Of a stretch of DNA of 64,000 bases, positions 33,517 through 46,275 are shown one piece after another. How positions within the stretch are numbered: the first letter of the stretch is position 1; the number at the start of each line of letters is the position of its first letter. The position numbers and the translations under genes are program-made. This DNA is from Rhynchosporium graminicola. Its lineage: Eukaryota > Ascomycota > Leotiomycetes > Helotiales > Ploettnerulaceae. The DNA lies in assembly GCA_900074885.1 (NCBI GenBank), contig FJUW01000037.1, forward strand, positions 310,001 through 374,000, given 5' to 3'. The notes beneath the pieces were generated by a model. It was not told the DNA's origin, did not search any database, and was given only the letters and a program-made list of their open reading frames with translations.

Positions 33517-35327
33517 GGATTTTGGAAGTAGGCTCGAGAGCCGGAATACCTCCTCTTGGCTCCTGCTGTACGTAGGATACGCCGCTATCTGCCACTTTAG
33601 ACGATTTGGTAGAAAGAAGCAATGAACATGAATTTCTCAAACGTCTATGGACACCACAAGTTTCCTCGTTTTGCGAATTAGAGAACTTTAATTAGTGTCA
33701 TGCAAGCAATTCGTCTTCCAGGAAAGTCAATCAAGAATTCGTCAGAGCCGTGCCGTAGGTAGAGCAGCCTGTTAACTCTAATTCTGACTTTCTACAGATA
33801 CGCACCTAGTCACGTTGGCGCATTCTGGAAAACTCGGTACATTTCGGTGATTTTGTTGCGCGCAGTCCAAAGCTTAACATTGGCGTATGGCCGTAGGCCA
33901 TCCGACCTCCTTCGTTTCACATCATTTTGATACGAGCTGCTGTTGCGCATGAAGTGATGCGACGTGATTGTGATGGGATGGTAGCGCTTAAGCAGGTGAT
34001 TGAATGTGTACGTGCTTCTGCCAACTGTAGCAGGATTCGCAACCAGTCAGTGCAGCCTTCAGTCAGAGCAAAAACTACGGAGTGGCAGAGTTGTTTGATC
34101 CCTTCAATAAGCGGTCAAGATACCGTGATGGCTGTTCAGCATGACGCTCAGATCATGAAGGTGAGTTGGGAGCATCGCGGTGTGCGGAGCTGCAGCAAGC
34201 TGCAGTGTGATGGATCTTGTACAAACTCAACCTGTAAAGCGTAATATGCCGAAATGCATGAGACGGGATGTCCCTATAAATTGCCGGTACTAGGTTGCAG
34301 GAACTTTCCAAGATTTTGGTCTGGCAGACGCGATGTAGATCGAGATCTCCCATACAGGTGTCAATTCTTTCATCTCTTTCCCCTTTTTCCCATTGAAAAG
34401 TACTTTTCCATGCTCGATGATAGCATGAACCTTGAATTCTCGACGGAGATAGCAAAAAAGCGTCGTCAAATTCAATAAAGTCAATTTGGTGATCAGGATT
34501 CAGGACGAGCCGCTATACTTGTTTGTAAACTGCAGCTTGATGGTTAGACTTTCGATCTCAGAGGTATTTTTACATTCCTGAGCCAGAATGTCGTTAGACA
34601 ATGCTTGCTTAAATTGAATTTATCACCCATTTTGGATGCCTGTGATGTCGCCATATGGTCCTGGAAAGCACTTCCTTGCATTTCGTGAGTAGAAGACACA
34701 ACGACGAGCACACTAGGTAGGGAGGTGTGAACAAAGCATCTAAGCGGAATACAGCTTAGAAATCCGCCAGTATTCAAGAAGATAAGAAGCGGCATCGTAA
34801 AGGTCAAGGGAACATGTCCGTTTCCTATCATAATGGAAATCGAAATCCGGAGTCGCACCAACTTCGAGGATCAAGACTAAGACCATTTAGGCAAACCGAC
34901 CGGAATATCCGCCACAACATCCACAAATTAAAAGAACAGCATATTTGCACCATTTCATCAATCGAAAGATGGCATTTCACCTGTACCAACGACGGTTTTG
35001 CAGTGAACGAGTCTCGGGACCGATGGGGATATGGATCGGGAGTAAGGCCCGGATACCGAATTTTGAGCCAGATCGCGACAATGAGATATAGCCAGACGAG
35101 CAAGAGGGACGTATGAAGGCTCACCCCTTCGCTTTCATAGATCAGAGATATGGTGATGTAGAGATGGAATTCATGTGTCGTCAGACGAATATAATCAGTG
35201 AACTTTCGGCCTTCAATCCATAAATCATTGACGAAACTCTCGCGCCATCGGGTCAGGAACTATTCGTCGCTTCCGCAATCAGATCCACAGTATAATCGCC
35301 TAGCGAGATCCACCTCCACCTCCCACG
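33517..35327. other. gene-free stretch upstream of the SMP-30-like gene
   Basis: About 1.8 kb with no recognisable gene; the last few hundred bases must contain the promoter of the SMP-30-like gene. Confidence 0.45.
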
Positions 35328-36579
35328 ATGGCTATCTCCATCATCAAAGGCTCGAGACCATTCCTTTCCTGGTGGCATTGGGTGGTTACATTCTTCTTCC
35401 GAACAAATTCAGCAGCAATTATGCCTGCCTCCTCTTACCAACGATGGACTGTTACAGAGCCATACCTAGATCTCCATTGCGCTCTTGGCGAAGGGCCTTA
35501 CTATGAAGAGGCGACTAACAGTTTGCGATTTGTGGATATCATCAAAAGGCATCTACACACGGTTGATCTGGGAGTAGGACCCAAGAGCTTGAAAACTTTG
35601 CAATTTGATATGCCGGTTGGTGTGACGGCTGATATTGAGGGTGTTGATCCGAAGGAGAAGATCTTAATTGGAGGAAAGAGTGGGGTGTATGTGCTGGAGA
35701 GGGAGACTGGAAAGTGTGAATTGTTGAAGAGGTTTGAGGATAGTGAGGAGAAGGATGATAGGATGAGGAGTAATGATGGGGCTGTTGACCCGCAAGGGAG
35801 GTTTTGGGTTGGGACGATGAATGACTTTCATGTGGGTGAGCCACAACCTGAGGGTGAGTCACGGATTTTTCTTGTCGCTTTATGTCACTTTCCAATCCAG
35901 ACGTTTCCTCGAGGCGGTTTTCACTCTTTTTGTTGTTGTTCAATGCTGGGAAGGCATGCTATTTTCTTGAAGGCTTCGTTCAAGATATGCTGGTTTTGCA
36001 AGCTCAGGTAACAAGGCTCATCCATGACAAAAAGATGATAAAGAACAATGAATTTACGGACTTTACTGATTATCAATAGGCTCTCTGTATCGCTTCAAGT
36101 CAGACCTGACCCGGAAAACTCTCCGCTCATCCCTCACCATCCCCAACAGCATCGGTTGGTCCCCAGATCACAAAACCCTGTACTTTGTCCACTCGACCGA
36201 GAAGCGCATCATAGCATTCGACTTTGACAACTCAACCGGCGACATCACCAACGAGCGCGTCTTTTGGCAACACGACGGCCAAGGGGATCCAGACGGATTC
36301 AAAATTGACACCGAGGGTAATATCTGGCAGGCCATGTATGGCGGGAGTCGAGTCTTGAAGATTTCACCCGAGGGAAAGGTGGTGGGTGAGATCACGTATC
36401 CAACCAAGTGTATTACTTGTCCGGTATTTGTGGGAACGGAGATTTGGGTCACGACTGCGGATGATCATGATGCGAGTAGACCGTATGCAGGTGCTGTGTT
36501 TAAGGTTGATGTCGGGGCAAAGGGTCTGAAGGAGTTCAAGTTTAAGCTGGATAAAGGAATTTCGGGATTGTTGGTATGA
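35328..36579 (+). CDS. SMP-30/gluconolactonase-like beta-propeller enzyme
   Basis: Exons 35328-35853 and 36080-36579 are separated by a 226-bp intron (GTGAGT...AATAG), long for this genome; 341 residues. The SMP-30 six-blade propeller motifs are present: LGEGPYYEE with the metal-binding Glu, MRSNDGAVDPQGRFWVGTM, IPNSIGWSPDHKTLYF and DPDGFKIDTEGNIW, which supply the Glu/Asn/Asn/Asp divalent-cation site. Such proteins hydrolyse lactones, for example sugar lactones. A second ATG at 35421 (MPASSYQRWTV) matches the usual family start. The extra 31 residues from the first ATG are hydrophobic and Ser-rich and could be a targeting sequence or simply 5' leader. The fold is certain; the substrate is unknown. 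Confidence 0.92.
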
Positions 36580-37971
36580 GCGGGTTTTGATGTGATGAGA
36601 GATGATTATCTCGAAACGAGAAACGATAGATTATACACAGCTAGCAGAGGCAGGCTAGGAATGGACCTGCTATGACCCCAAGAGCCTTTCTGATGAAGTG
36701 CAAAATATGTGAACGGTGAGGCTCTTGGTTGATTATCCTAACCGTAGGACTGGATTGATGATGTTGAACCGTATCTACACCTGAACGATATATGCTATAC
36801 ACATGAAGTTGAAACGAGTTGATGACTTTACAACACACATATACAGATATAGCAAGAGATCCGGTGAAAAGCCTTGCTTTCCATAAAGTGCGGACGAGTG
36901 GATGGGTAGACTTATATACTACATGCATACAATCCTCGGATTCCATCTCAATCCCATCCCAACCGAAATCAAACGAGACTTCAAAAAAGAAAAAAGCTCT
37001 CCTAAGAGTCTACCAACCGAACCAATTCCTTCGCCAGCCATTCATTTCTCTCATCGAACGCCCAACCCTATCATGAAAAACCCAATGAGTGAATGTAAGT
37101 AAATAAACACAGATACGAGAAACCCAAACCAACGAAACGCGAAAGTAAAGAAAGAGTTTCAATAGTGCGAATTGATCACGTTAAGGGACACGGATACCTC
37201 ATACGGGAAGAGAGCGTAGCGTAGTGGAAATGCCCTGTCAATGCTCTGAATTATACAGCTACAATGTATTGTCAGTTCAATTCATTCCAATCCAATTCTA
37301 TCCACCATCCCCAAATTCTCGCCAGCTGATACGACCTTCATTCCTGTTCATTCTGTCGCCCCAATCTCCGAGTTCGGAAGACCCAGTCGGTCCAGCTGCC
37401 AGATTGGGGGTTCGAAAGAAGTGAGAAGAAAGAATGTAGGAAATAACGTGACAGGGGCAAACAAGGCACATCTCCCTTCATTCCTCGCGTGCATGACTTG
37501 GGCACTCTAGCAGCATAGTAAGGTTTATGGACCACGTGAAGACCAGGGTAGAGGGTGTTTGGCTTTATACTTGAGTCCGGTCATCGGAGCTGTGACATCT
37601 TGTGAGTGAATTGGGGCCTTGCGGCTGATCATGACAACAGGCAGAAGTGATCTATAAATTTGCACTATTTTTACATGGTATATGAAAGCCATCGAAATTG
37701 CCGGAGCTTTTAGAACGAGTGATATTATTATGTCAGTAAAAGTGCATCGAAACGTGCCGTGCTAGCCAAGCAGAATCTATGAAGAACAGCCAACATATCC
37801 TCAGATAGAATCTGGATCTTTCACCGTTACCAAAACGCCGTTTATGCAGCCAATCGTCCAAGTCATCGCCCTGCCTCCCATTCCTATATATACAATACCC
37901 TTCGCGCATAGTCAAATCATCTTGCACTTTCCAGTATTACGCAAGTCTCGCATCCTGCGTCGGATTGGCCA
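36580..37971. other. intergenic between converging genes
   Basis: 3' flanks of the SMP-30-like and ERG3 genes. No reading frame with coding character was seen. Confidence 0.45.
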
Positions 37972-39066
37972 TCACATGTCCTTCTTGACCGTCTCGGAAG
38001 AACCATAAGATCTGTCGTCCTTGCCTTCAATAGCCTTGACCTGCTTCTCCATCTCCTTGCATTGCCTCTCCCACTCCTTCTGTCCCATCTTGCTTTCCCT
38101 TCTGAAGAGCTCCTCATTTGGCTTGCGGTAGCTACCTCCCAGACGATCCCACAGCGTAGTGTATTGTCCGTAATTGTAGTTGAAGTACAAATGATGCATC
38201 GTATGGCACGCGGCACCATTTAATATCGGGCTGTTAGCTACGTATTCGCCATCGTGAATGAATACGGTCCAGACTTGCACGAAAAAGAAGAGAGCGAGGT
38301 AGGCGATCTTTTGAAGTGGAAAGATGAAGGGGAAAACGTGGTATGGTAGGGATTGTGACCAGCCGTCGAGAGGATGGAATGCAATTGCCGCGTATGGGGT
38401 TGGCATGATCCATTTGTGATGAGGCTTGTGAAGCGTTTTGTAGATGAGCGGATGGTGAAGTCCACGGTGGATGAAGTAGACGAACATGTCGGTGAAGAGG
38501 ATGAAGAAGGGAAACTGCAAATAATTGTAGTATTTGAAGGGCTCCTGGTCGAGGCTGTCGTAAAGCTTAGAGTAGCCTCGTACTTCGCCGAGGAAGAAAG
38601 GCGCGGTGAGAAGTGCCATAACAGGCATGGCGTCGCACGCTTGTCGAATCTCCTGGCGGATCTGGTTCTTGAGGAATTTGGGATGTTTGAAGGTTGTCTT
38701 GTCGAATACGAAGATGTAAGAGAGGGTCGAAACGAGAAAGTAGAGTGCACCACCAGCGAGCCTGCATGCCTATTTAGCTGAGTACTGGCAGTACGATTGG
38801 AATGCTTACCACATAATCAAGAATAGGGAGAAAAATTGTCGGTATACGTTATCTCTGTTGAACGCGCTCATGTATGCAGCGTCGTGGGGGGCGAATTGCC
38901 AGAACGAAGTCGCAGGCTTGTATTGCCAGGGCGATGCTGCTTTCATATCTGCTGTTGTATAGTTCGAAGTCACATCTAAGCTGTATGGCGGAGGCGACGC
39001 AGGAAAGACTTTGGCAAAGACATGGTCGAAGAAGAAGGTATCGCAGAACTCGAGGCCGACATCCAT
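37972..39066 (-). CDS. ERG3: C-5 sterol desaturase
   Basis: Exons 38810-39066 and 37972-38761, with a 48-bp intron (38762-38809, GTAAGC...TGCAG); 348 residues starting MDVGLEFCDTFFFDHVFA. The three histidine clusters that bind the di-iron centre are intact: HRGLHH (about 184-189), HKPHH (197-201) and HTMHH (272-276), set among four or more membrane helices. The C-terminal LYFNYNYGQYTTLWDRLGGSYR block is the Erg3 signature. The enzyme introduces the C5-C6 double bond of the sterol B ring late in ergosterol synthesis, in the ER membrane. Loss of this enzyme is a known route to azole tolerance in yeasts. No defects are visible. Filamentous fungi often have two or three copies; which one this is cannot be told. 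Confidence 0.95.
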
Positions 39067-39814
39067 GGTGCAGACGGTTAATGCGAAAGGGGCTGGGGTG
39101 GGCTTTTGGGGTGAAAATATCTCAACGAGATGTACACAGCTTATTAAAGAATAGAAGCTCCAATTCAATGGCTTTCGAGTAACTCCGGGCGTATGGGTGA
39201 ACGTTGTCGTGGAAGGCGGCAGCTGTAGTAGGAGGAACTGTCCGGGAAGAGAGTTTGTCCCATTATATAGATTGGACCCTGACGACAAATTTTGCTGATT
39301 TCCGTATTCGTACCTGAGCTGAATGAGCTCCTCTGTTGAGGCGATTGGCGAATGAGAAGAGCGCGATCGAGTGTTTAGCCGTGAAGTGGGGCCGAAATTT
39401 CGATCTGGATTGGGTAAGTTAGCTTATATGTTGTGACGGGTGAGCCGGTTGATTTCCTCCCGGGTGATGGAAATGGCCTCATCAGCAGATTACCGAGCAG
39501 ACGGGTCGATTACACAGGCAGGAATTTGTCGTGTCAGATTCGAGATCTTCCGAAGGCCGAGGGATGGAAGGCTCGTAAGAATGAAGCAGAACCTAGCTTG
39601 AAATCCATCTCGCGACTCAGCCTCGTCCTTGGTGAGTGAACGCAAACAACATGGCTGGGCTGCCATCAAAAGAGCTACTATACTTGAGATGGAGATGGAC
39701 TCTGGCAGGTAATCGACCAATCCTTTCGGTTTCGCATCATACGGTGTAGGTAGGGGCTCATCATGAATGAAGGTGGGATGGATTTCCCAAGCATGAGCCA
39801 TTCACCACAGTCGA

Positions 39815-39841
39815 ACAGACAGACAGACAGACAGACAGACA
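39815..39841. repeat. (ACAG)n microsatellite
   Basis: Six to seven tandem ACAG units. Confidence 0.9.
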
Positions 39842-40916
39842 CGAAGATGGAGTCTGGTGTAGATACTTGTAACTGAGTAATGTCGTCTAGGCAAGTGTCA
39901 AGCTCCAATGCACCAATAGCGATCAGGCTGATGGGGGACAAGGCTATCACGGAAATGCCCTGGATCTTGCAGAAGGTTTACGCTTAGTTGTTTGGCAGAA
40001 GCCTAACTCGAACAGACGATTGTCTGCAGCAAATGTTAAATAAATACTATGGAAGTATGATAGACGATCATGTGATACGGGCTTGAGATTCGATGGATGA
40101 GATTCATCGCTGGCGTGGAGATGTGAGAAGAATCTCCTGAAGCGCGAGCACCTACGGGCCTACGGAGAATCCATCAGTCCTCATCGCAGACTCTCTACAA
40201 TCCTACCTTATCATTCTGGCATGCGACACTTGTATCAAACCAATCCAATCACGTGTAGTTCGTGCGATGAGCTGCGATTGAAACGTCAATGATGTGATGT
40301 GATGGCTCAGACCATCTCCAAACTGTCGGACACAAACGGGCGAATGACAGATCTACAGTACTGTAGGCACAATGCCGAATCCTTGAATAATAGGCCATCC
40401 TCGATGCACAACTCACTCGTTCCCCACCATGAACAAGCGACCATTTCTCCCACAGCTGGACATGGGAAACCCTTCCTGTACTTTACCTCATAATCGACAA
40501 TCATTTGCCTCTTGGCAACGAGGAGATACCAAACGAATGGATTGATTGCGCAAGGCCCCGTTCACGGAGCGGTAGGAACCAGAAGAAAACGCACGTTACG
40601 ATGCAGAAGATCTGACACCCTGTCTTGTACCTCGCATCATCGGACTAGCTTTGGTTCTCGGATCGGACGTTCTGAACTCTATTATAGATCATCTCGAGCG
40701 GCCATGAGATGCGGTTCCGGCGGCTGCGACTATGAATGATGCCCCAGCGAACGGGAGATGGGGAAAAGTGTGGATGGAGTTTTTTTTTTTTGTCTTTTGT
40801 TTTTTGAGAGAATCAGTTATTTGTTCAGGATAGGACATGATGTTTGATCATGTACATAACAGTAACAGTACTTGTACTTCCGTGCTGTACCAGCGTACCA
40901 GAACTTGCAGAAGTCT

Positions 40917-40950
40917 ACAGTAGGTTACAGTAGGTTACAGTAGGTTGGTT
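40917..40950. repeat. 10-bp tandem repeat (ACAGTAGGTT)3 plus GGTT units
   Basis: Three tandem ACAGTAGGTT units run directly into GGTTGGTTG, in the upstream region shared by ERG3 and TUP1. Confidence 0.85.
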
Positions 40951-41096
40951 GGTTGATGGAAGTCCCACCTCATCATCCCGCATCGAAGCCTCAGTAGGTA
41001 AAACTACTGTAGTGCCATCAACAGCGGATGTCGAGGTACTTTAGCGTAGGCAGTCTGGGCAATCAATCACGCGGGATATATACATATACCTAATCC

Positions 41097-41127
41097 TAGG
41101 TAGGTAGGTAGGTAGGTAGGTAGGTAG
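41097..41127. repeat. (TAGG)n microsatellite
   Basis: Seven to eight uninterrupted TAGG units about 1.2 kb upstream of the TUP1 start codon. Confidence 0.9.
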
Positions 41128-41610
41128 ACAGTTTCCCCCGGCGATAATGACCATGCGACGGGATAACTAGATAACTAGGTAGGTACTGTAGGTTGCCTCG
41201 CAACGCTAGAAGCTGGTGAGGAAAGTGGTCAGAAATGGGAGAAGCCAGGCCGAAAGAGGCTGGATTCGTTTGTTGCCGCTGCAGTGGAGCATTTGGAGCG
41301 GCGGGGCGGGGCGGGGCTCTATTCGGACCCTGGCCCTTTTGATAAAGTCTCCTTCCTGCTTCTTGGCTGGCGGCTGCTTGTCACTTGCTGTCATCCCAGG
41401 TCGAGCGTGTTTCCTTCACGTCAAACAGAGAAGAAACCTGGAGGCATCAAGCAATTGTGGGGGTGGCTTTTTGACTGTTTTCTAGTAAATATCTGACTCG
41501 GCTCGGAGTCAACTTGGCGTGAGTATTCAAGGACATCACTACTAAAGTAATGCATAATTCCGAGTCGTACTTAGTTAGTACTTCCGTACCTACCCTACCT
41601 AAGCTCGAAG

Positions 41611-41634
41611 GTAGGTAGGTAGGTAGGTAGGTAT
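41611..41634. repeat. (GTAG)n microsatellite
   Basis: Six GTAG units about 0.7 kb upstream of TUP1. A CTACC-rich segment directly before it (41587-41600) could pair with it in a hairpin. Confidence 0.9.
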
Positions 41635-42342
41635 GAATGCTCGATGTTCCATGCTTTGCCCCATATGTTGGGTGGGGTGAGAGAAGAGGGTGTCTGTCTA
41701 GCTGGATGCATCCACCCATTTATAGTTCAAACCTGCAGGAGCACGACAGGCAGGGGAAGGGTGGGCCCCTGCTTGGCTCTCATCCCTGTCCATGTCCGAA
41801 GGGGGAAGCGTGTCTGGCTAGCTTCCGCGTGGGTTAGGTGAGTTTCGCTCCACAATTTTAGAAGCGTGTGCTTGCCCTGCCTTGCCTGCCCTTTGGTTCC
41901 TCTTCTTCTTCTTCTTCTTCCAACTTTGAATTCCCCTTCTCACTTCTCCTCTTTTCACTCCCAATTGTTGAGATTCACCGCGTCTACGAGTGTTGTTTTC
42001 TTTCTCATCAAAACTCGCGACACCACCATCGCCATCTCCTCATCTTCCTTCCTCTAACCTCAACCATCAGGTCGGCTAACCGACGCCTGGCACCAACTGC
42101 TCTAGGTTTAATAGACTGCCGGTCGTGCATCATCCCCTCCAGATCTTGCAAACGGATTCCTAGCCCGGTGGCGCGCGTTCTCCTACCCAACAACTACGAT
42201 CATTACACTCTTCAATCATCAGAATCCGATACTCGGAATAGCGACTCATCCCGCTAAGCGCATATTTTGGAGCTGGTCGCAAACCTTGGATTGATCTAGC
42301 CCACCCTTGAACGAATCATCGCTATCTTCGCCGCCCACCACC

Positions 42343-44310
42343 ATGTCGATGTATAATAACCATCGCGGTCTGGGACCTGCACCTGGCCCTCCCAGTGGAA
42401 ATACTCGTCTGAATGAACTGTTGGATCAAATCCGTGCCGAATTCGAGAGCCAAGCTCGCCAGGGGCAGGATGTGGAACATGCGAGTAAGTGACACCATGC
42501 TACAGCAGCGAGGATACAACACAATGACACTACGCATCACTTACTGACTCACCTTGGTAGTGGCCACGCAGATAAACGAATTGCACACTATCAGAGAGAA
42601 GGTTTACGGAATGGAACAGGCACACATCGCGCTCAAGGCAAAGTAAGAAGCACTGTCTGAGAATACGATCAAAGCTGACCGGAACAGGTACGATGAGGAA
42701 GTTCGAAGCCTTCACCGGGAGATCGAGTCTCGAGGAGGTAACCCACGCGCTCTCGGTGGTCAAAACCAAAACGCTCCTCCTTCACAAGCACCTCCAGCAA
42801 TCGGTCACGGTCCAAGCAACCTCTTTGGCGGAATAATGGCAGGTCAAGGGGGACAAGGAGCACCAGGTCTTGCACCTCCACAACAGTCAGAGCAACATGG
42901 TCCTCCACAACACCAGATGCCTCAACCTCCAGGACCGCCAAGCATTCAAGGTCCTCCCCCACCACCACCACAACAGGCCCCTTTTCAAGGTGGGTACCCT
43001 GGAGTGGGCCCCAATGGGTACGCGCAACCACCTCAAGCTACGGCATCTCCTGGCCCAGGAAAAGGAAGACCATTGAATCGTGGACCTGGAGGACCTCCCA
43101 CTCCTCAAATTAACCAGCAGCCAATGCCATATCCGGATCCAAGGGCTGCACAATCGCCTCAGGTTGGTCACCCAGCACCAGGTAATCAACAGAACATGTT
43201 CCGAGTCGGAAATGCCCTGGCCGAGTTGGATCTTGAACGTCTTCCCGCACATCAGAAGAAGGTTGAGGCGGACTGGTTTGCCATCTTCAATCCAGAGGTT
43301 CCTCGTGTGCTTGACGTCGATCTCGCACACACTCTTCAGCACGAGAGTGTTGTTTGCTGTGTCAGATTCAGTCATGACGGAAAGTACGTTGCTACTGGCT
43401 GCAATCGCTCGGCTCAGATTTTCGATGTTGTCAGTGGTGCCAAGGTCTGCGTTCTCCAAGATGATTCGGTTGACTCCGTCGGTGATCTCTACATTCGAAG
43501 TGTCTGCTTCAGTCCAGATGGAAGGTACCTTGCGACTGGTGCCGAGGATAAGTTGATCCGGGTAAGTCGTTCGACGTGAGTTACAAGAGATATACTAACG
43601 ACCATCAGGTCTGGGATATCCACGCCAAAAACATCAAGGTTACCTTTGCTGGCCACGAGCAAGACATTTACTCCCTGGACTTTGCTCGTGATGGTCGCAC
43701 CATTGCTTCTGGTAGTGGCGATCGAACTGTTCGTCTGTGGGATATTGAAGCTGGTCAGAACATCCTTACTCTCAGCATCGAGGATGGTGTGACAACTGTC
43801 GCCATCTCTCCAGATACCAAGCTCGTCGCAGCCGGCTCTCTCGACAAGAGCGTTCGTGTTTGGGATGCCGTTACTGGTTATCTCGTTGAGCGTCTCGAGG
43901 GTCCAGACGGACACAAGGACTCTGTCTACTCCGTTGCATTCGCACCAAACGGAAAGGATCTGGTTTCTGGATCCTTGGACAAGACCATCAAGATGTGGGA
44001 GCTTGTGGCACCACGTGGCGGACATCCAAACAACGCACCCAAAGGAGGACGTTGCATCAGGACCTTCGAAGGCCACAAGGACTTCGTCTTATCAGTCGCT
44101 CTAACGCCGGATGGAAATTGGGTTCTCTCTGGATCCAAAGATCGTGGTGTCCAATTCTGGGATCCAAGGACCGGCAATACCCAACTCATGTTGCAAGGTC
44201 ACAAGAACTCTGTCATTAGCGTTGCACCAAGTCCGTTGGGTAACTCCTTCGCCACTGGATCCGGTGACATGAGAGCGAGAATCTGGAATTATAAGTCATA
44301 CCACCCATAA
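42343..44310 (+). CDS. TUP1: Tup1-family transcriptional corepressor
   Basis: Four exons: 42343-42484, 42561-42642, 42688-43561 and 43609-44310; all introns are GT...AG and in phase; 599 residues. The N terminus ([16 protein letters not shown]... [29 protein letters not shown]) is the Tup1 helical tetramerisation domain that binds the Ssn6/Cyc8 partner. A Gln/Pro/Gly-rich linker follows (about residues 95-240). The C-terminal half is a seven-blade WD40 propeller; clear repeats end in VWDI, LWDI, VWDA, MWEL, FWDP and IWNY. The complex is recruited by DNA-binding repressors and represses through histone contacts and chromatin remodelling. In filamentous fungi it controls carbon repression, sexual development, and secondary metabolism. 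Complete and normal in length. Confidence 0.97.
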
Positions 44311-45390
44311 ATGCTTGAAAGCTGGGGCAAAATGCTGAATCAATGAATGATCACTGTCAGAAACACGTCTGTGATCGTGGCGAATGGGCTGGCGTATTCG
44401 GATTGCAAACGAAATGGCAGCAGCGTCAGGGGTACCTGCAGCTCCGTACTTAGGCTGTTGATTGGTTGAGCGGCTAGGAATCTTTTATTTGCTTTCTTTT
44501 TGGTGTATTCTGTTTGCTTGTCCTTGTCTAAAGGTTCTGCAAGATGATTGGATGAAGGAGAAGGGATACTTGAGGCAAGATTGGTTGGATGGAAGACCTT
44601 CCGGCTGTGAAAGTGGATCAGATCCAAGGAATAGATGGACTGATAGAAGGTTCCGATGCTTTAACAATGTCAGGCTGGGTGGATTTGATAGGTAGGTAGT
44701 GTGCATACACCAAAACGAAATAAGAACAAACGCTCAAACTCAGCTTCAAGTTCCCTGAAATAGCGAAGGTGCGAGCGAGGTGTTATGGAGGACTTTACTT
44801 CACTTTCGATCGGCCTGATCTGGTCTGGTACAATGTAGTACATTGCATGTCCAGGTCAGCGCTCTACTTGTGCATCTCTAATGAATGGTGGGTGTATTGG
44901 CAACCTAATCATAGGTAGGTCAGCCTAGTCTTCTAGTAAGGTATGGTGCATTGAATTATGGATGAGAATGACATGGTTTGCAAGGCTATGCGGATATAGT
45001 TTGGACTCTGGACCAAAGGTGGGCTAGAAGTAGGCGGAATTTTCATAGGTATGAATCACTGACTCTTAGGTGCATAATTTACTCGAGCATCACTCGTAGG
45101 GACGAAAATCGATAGGGTCTTGTTTGAAGGCTTTTAATATCTAATCTAAATGCTCAAAAATACACTTGAACCAAAGGATGATACATAAGCGTGCTAATCG
45201 AAGGCATAGCATCCTCCCAATGGAATAAATGAGCAATTGTATTTATTTGACTGCTCCAGAACCCAGAACCATCTTTGTAATTCTGTAGAGCTGTCCGAAT
45301 ATTGTGGATCGTTGTCGAAATCAAAAGGTAGATTATTACCACCGAGTCGGTGTTGGGTGTTGGATCCACACTCGCGTAGGTAGTTGGAGA
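44311..45390. other. intergenic between converging genes
   Basis: 3' flanks of TUP1 and the metallophosphoesterase gene. No gene was recognised. Confidence 0.45.
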
Positions 45391-46275
45391 CTATTTTCGA
45401 GGCAGATCAAGTTGCACGATGAAAGGCTTGTAATTCGGCTTCATGCCTTTGGCAGTGTTCATCATGATAGCTGCGTTGACCATGAGAGTTTGCTGTCCTG
45501 CTTTGATAGGCCACTCGTTCGTATACGGAAATTCGATGACTTGCTCGGTCTCCAGAGGCGTTGCTGATGATGGGTTTTTGACACTGCCATCTGATTTCCA
45601 GGTAACGATGTTCGCACCGTGACCTTCGTGAATATGGCCAAAGCAGTGCATAAGCGGTCGTACGCGGCCAACGGCTCTGAGAAGATTTGGGCATCCCAGG
45701 TTTCGACCGTCGGCTTGATCGAGGATTGAATGTGGAGGACCATGCGTTATCACGATGTGGACACCTGCGGGTATTGGATTTGTCGCAATCGAAGTACGAT
45801 TTGTCGCAACCTGTTCTGAGTTATTGAAACGGTCCTCATGAGATTGATAAGGGAAAGCCCAGCCGCCAGAGCCAGGAGTGTATGGTGAAGCAAAGACCTG
45901 GAACTTGGCACCGTTGTCGAGAGTAAATGTATGAGTGCCTTCCTCGAGATAAACGATACCGGCCTCCTTTGCTGCTGCCCCTGTCATTATCTCAATGGCC
46001 TCTTCATGGTATTCGGAATACTCATCGTCGGTCATGTTGTCGACGCGGCGAACTTTGTCACGTGAAATGTCATGATTGCCGGCGATGATCAATTTGAATT
46101 TCGCATCGATTGTTCCTATCATTCTGACACACTCTCTTAAAGAGCTAAGCTCACCAAAATTTGTCAAGTCTCCAGTGTGGATAAGAACGTCGGCGTCTGG
46201 AAGAGTGTTTCCGTCGAAAGAGTGCTCGTGGGTGTCCGAAATGACCATAATACGGGTGGGTACGGTTGGAGCCAT
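45391..46275 (-). CDS. calcineurin-like metallophosphoesterase
   Basis: A single exon of 294 residues with an ATG at 46275. All metal-ligand motifs of the calcineurin-like fold are present in order: SDTHEH (Asp14, His16), GDLTNFG (Asp35), GNHD (about 65-68), ITHGPPHS (about 170-180) and CFGHIHEGHG. The arrangement fits the small UPF0046/MPPED-like fungal phosphoesterases, which have two-metal active sites and are reported to cleave phosphodiesters, including cyclic nucleotides. There is no signal peptide, so it is likely cytosolic. The substrate is unknown. Confidence 0.93.
   Translation of the reverse strand: MAPTVPTRIMVISDTHEHSFDGNTLPDADVLIHTGDLTNFGELSSLRECVRMIGTIDAKFKLIIAGNHDISRDKVRRVDNMTDDEYSEYHEEAIEIMTGAAAKEAGIVYLEEGTHTFTLDNGAKFQVFASPYTPGSGGWAFPYQSHEDRFNNSEQVATNRTSIATNPIPAGVHIVITHGPPHSILDQADGRNLGCPNLLRAVGRVRPLMHCFGHIHEGHGANIVTWKSDGSVKNPSSATPLETEQVIEFPYTNEWPIKAGQQTLMVNAAIMMNTAKGMKPNYKPFIVQLDLPRK

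Larger units (their letters stand above)
39067..42342. other. divergent ERG3/TUP1 upstream region
   Basis: About 3.3 kb between ERG3 (minus) and TUP1 (plus), without a recognisable gene. It contains several microsatellites, a poly-T tract near 40781-40792 and pyrimidine-rich sequence at 41877-42060 just ahead of TUP1, as expected for a highly expressed fungal promoter and leader. Confidence 0.5.

Noticed and set aside
35854..36079. snoRNA inside the long SMP-30-like intron
   Set aside because: No paired C box (RTGATGA) and D box (CTGA) with closing stem could be found in its 226 bp.
41097..41127. TAGG array as interstitial telomere sequence
   Set aside because: The unit is four bases (TAGG), not TTAGGG, and no telomere-like variants are mixed in.
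35328..46275. Secondary-metabolite or catabolic cluster joining SMP-30-like, ERG3 and phosphoesterase genes
   Set aside because: The genes belong to unrelated processes, have kilobase gaps and mixed strands, and there is no backbone synthase or pathway regulator specific to them.
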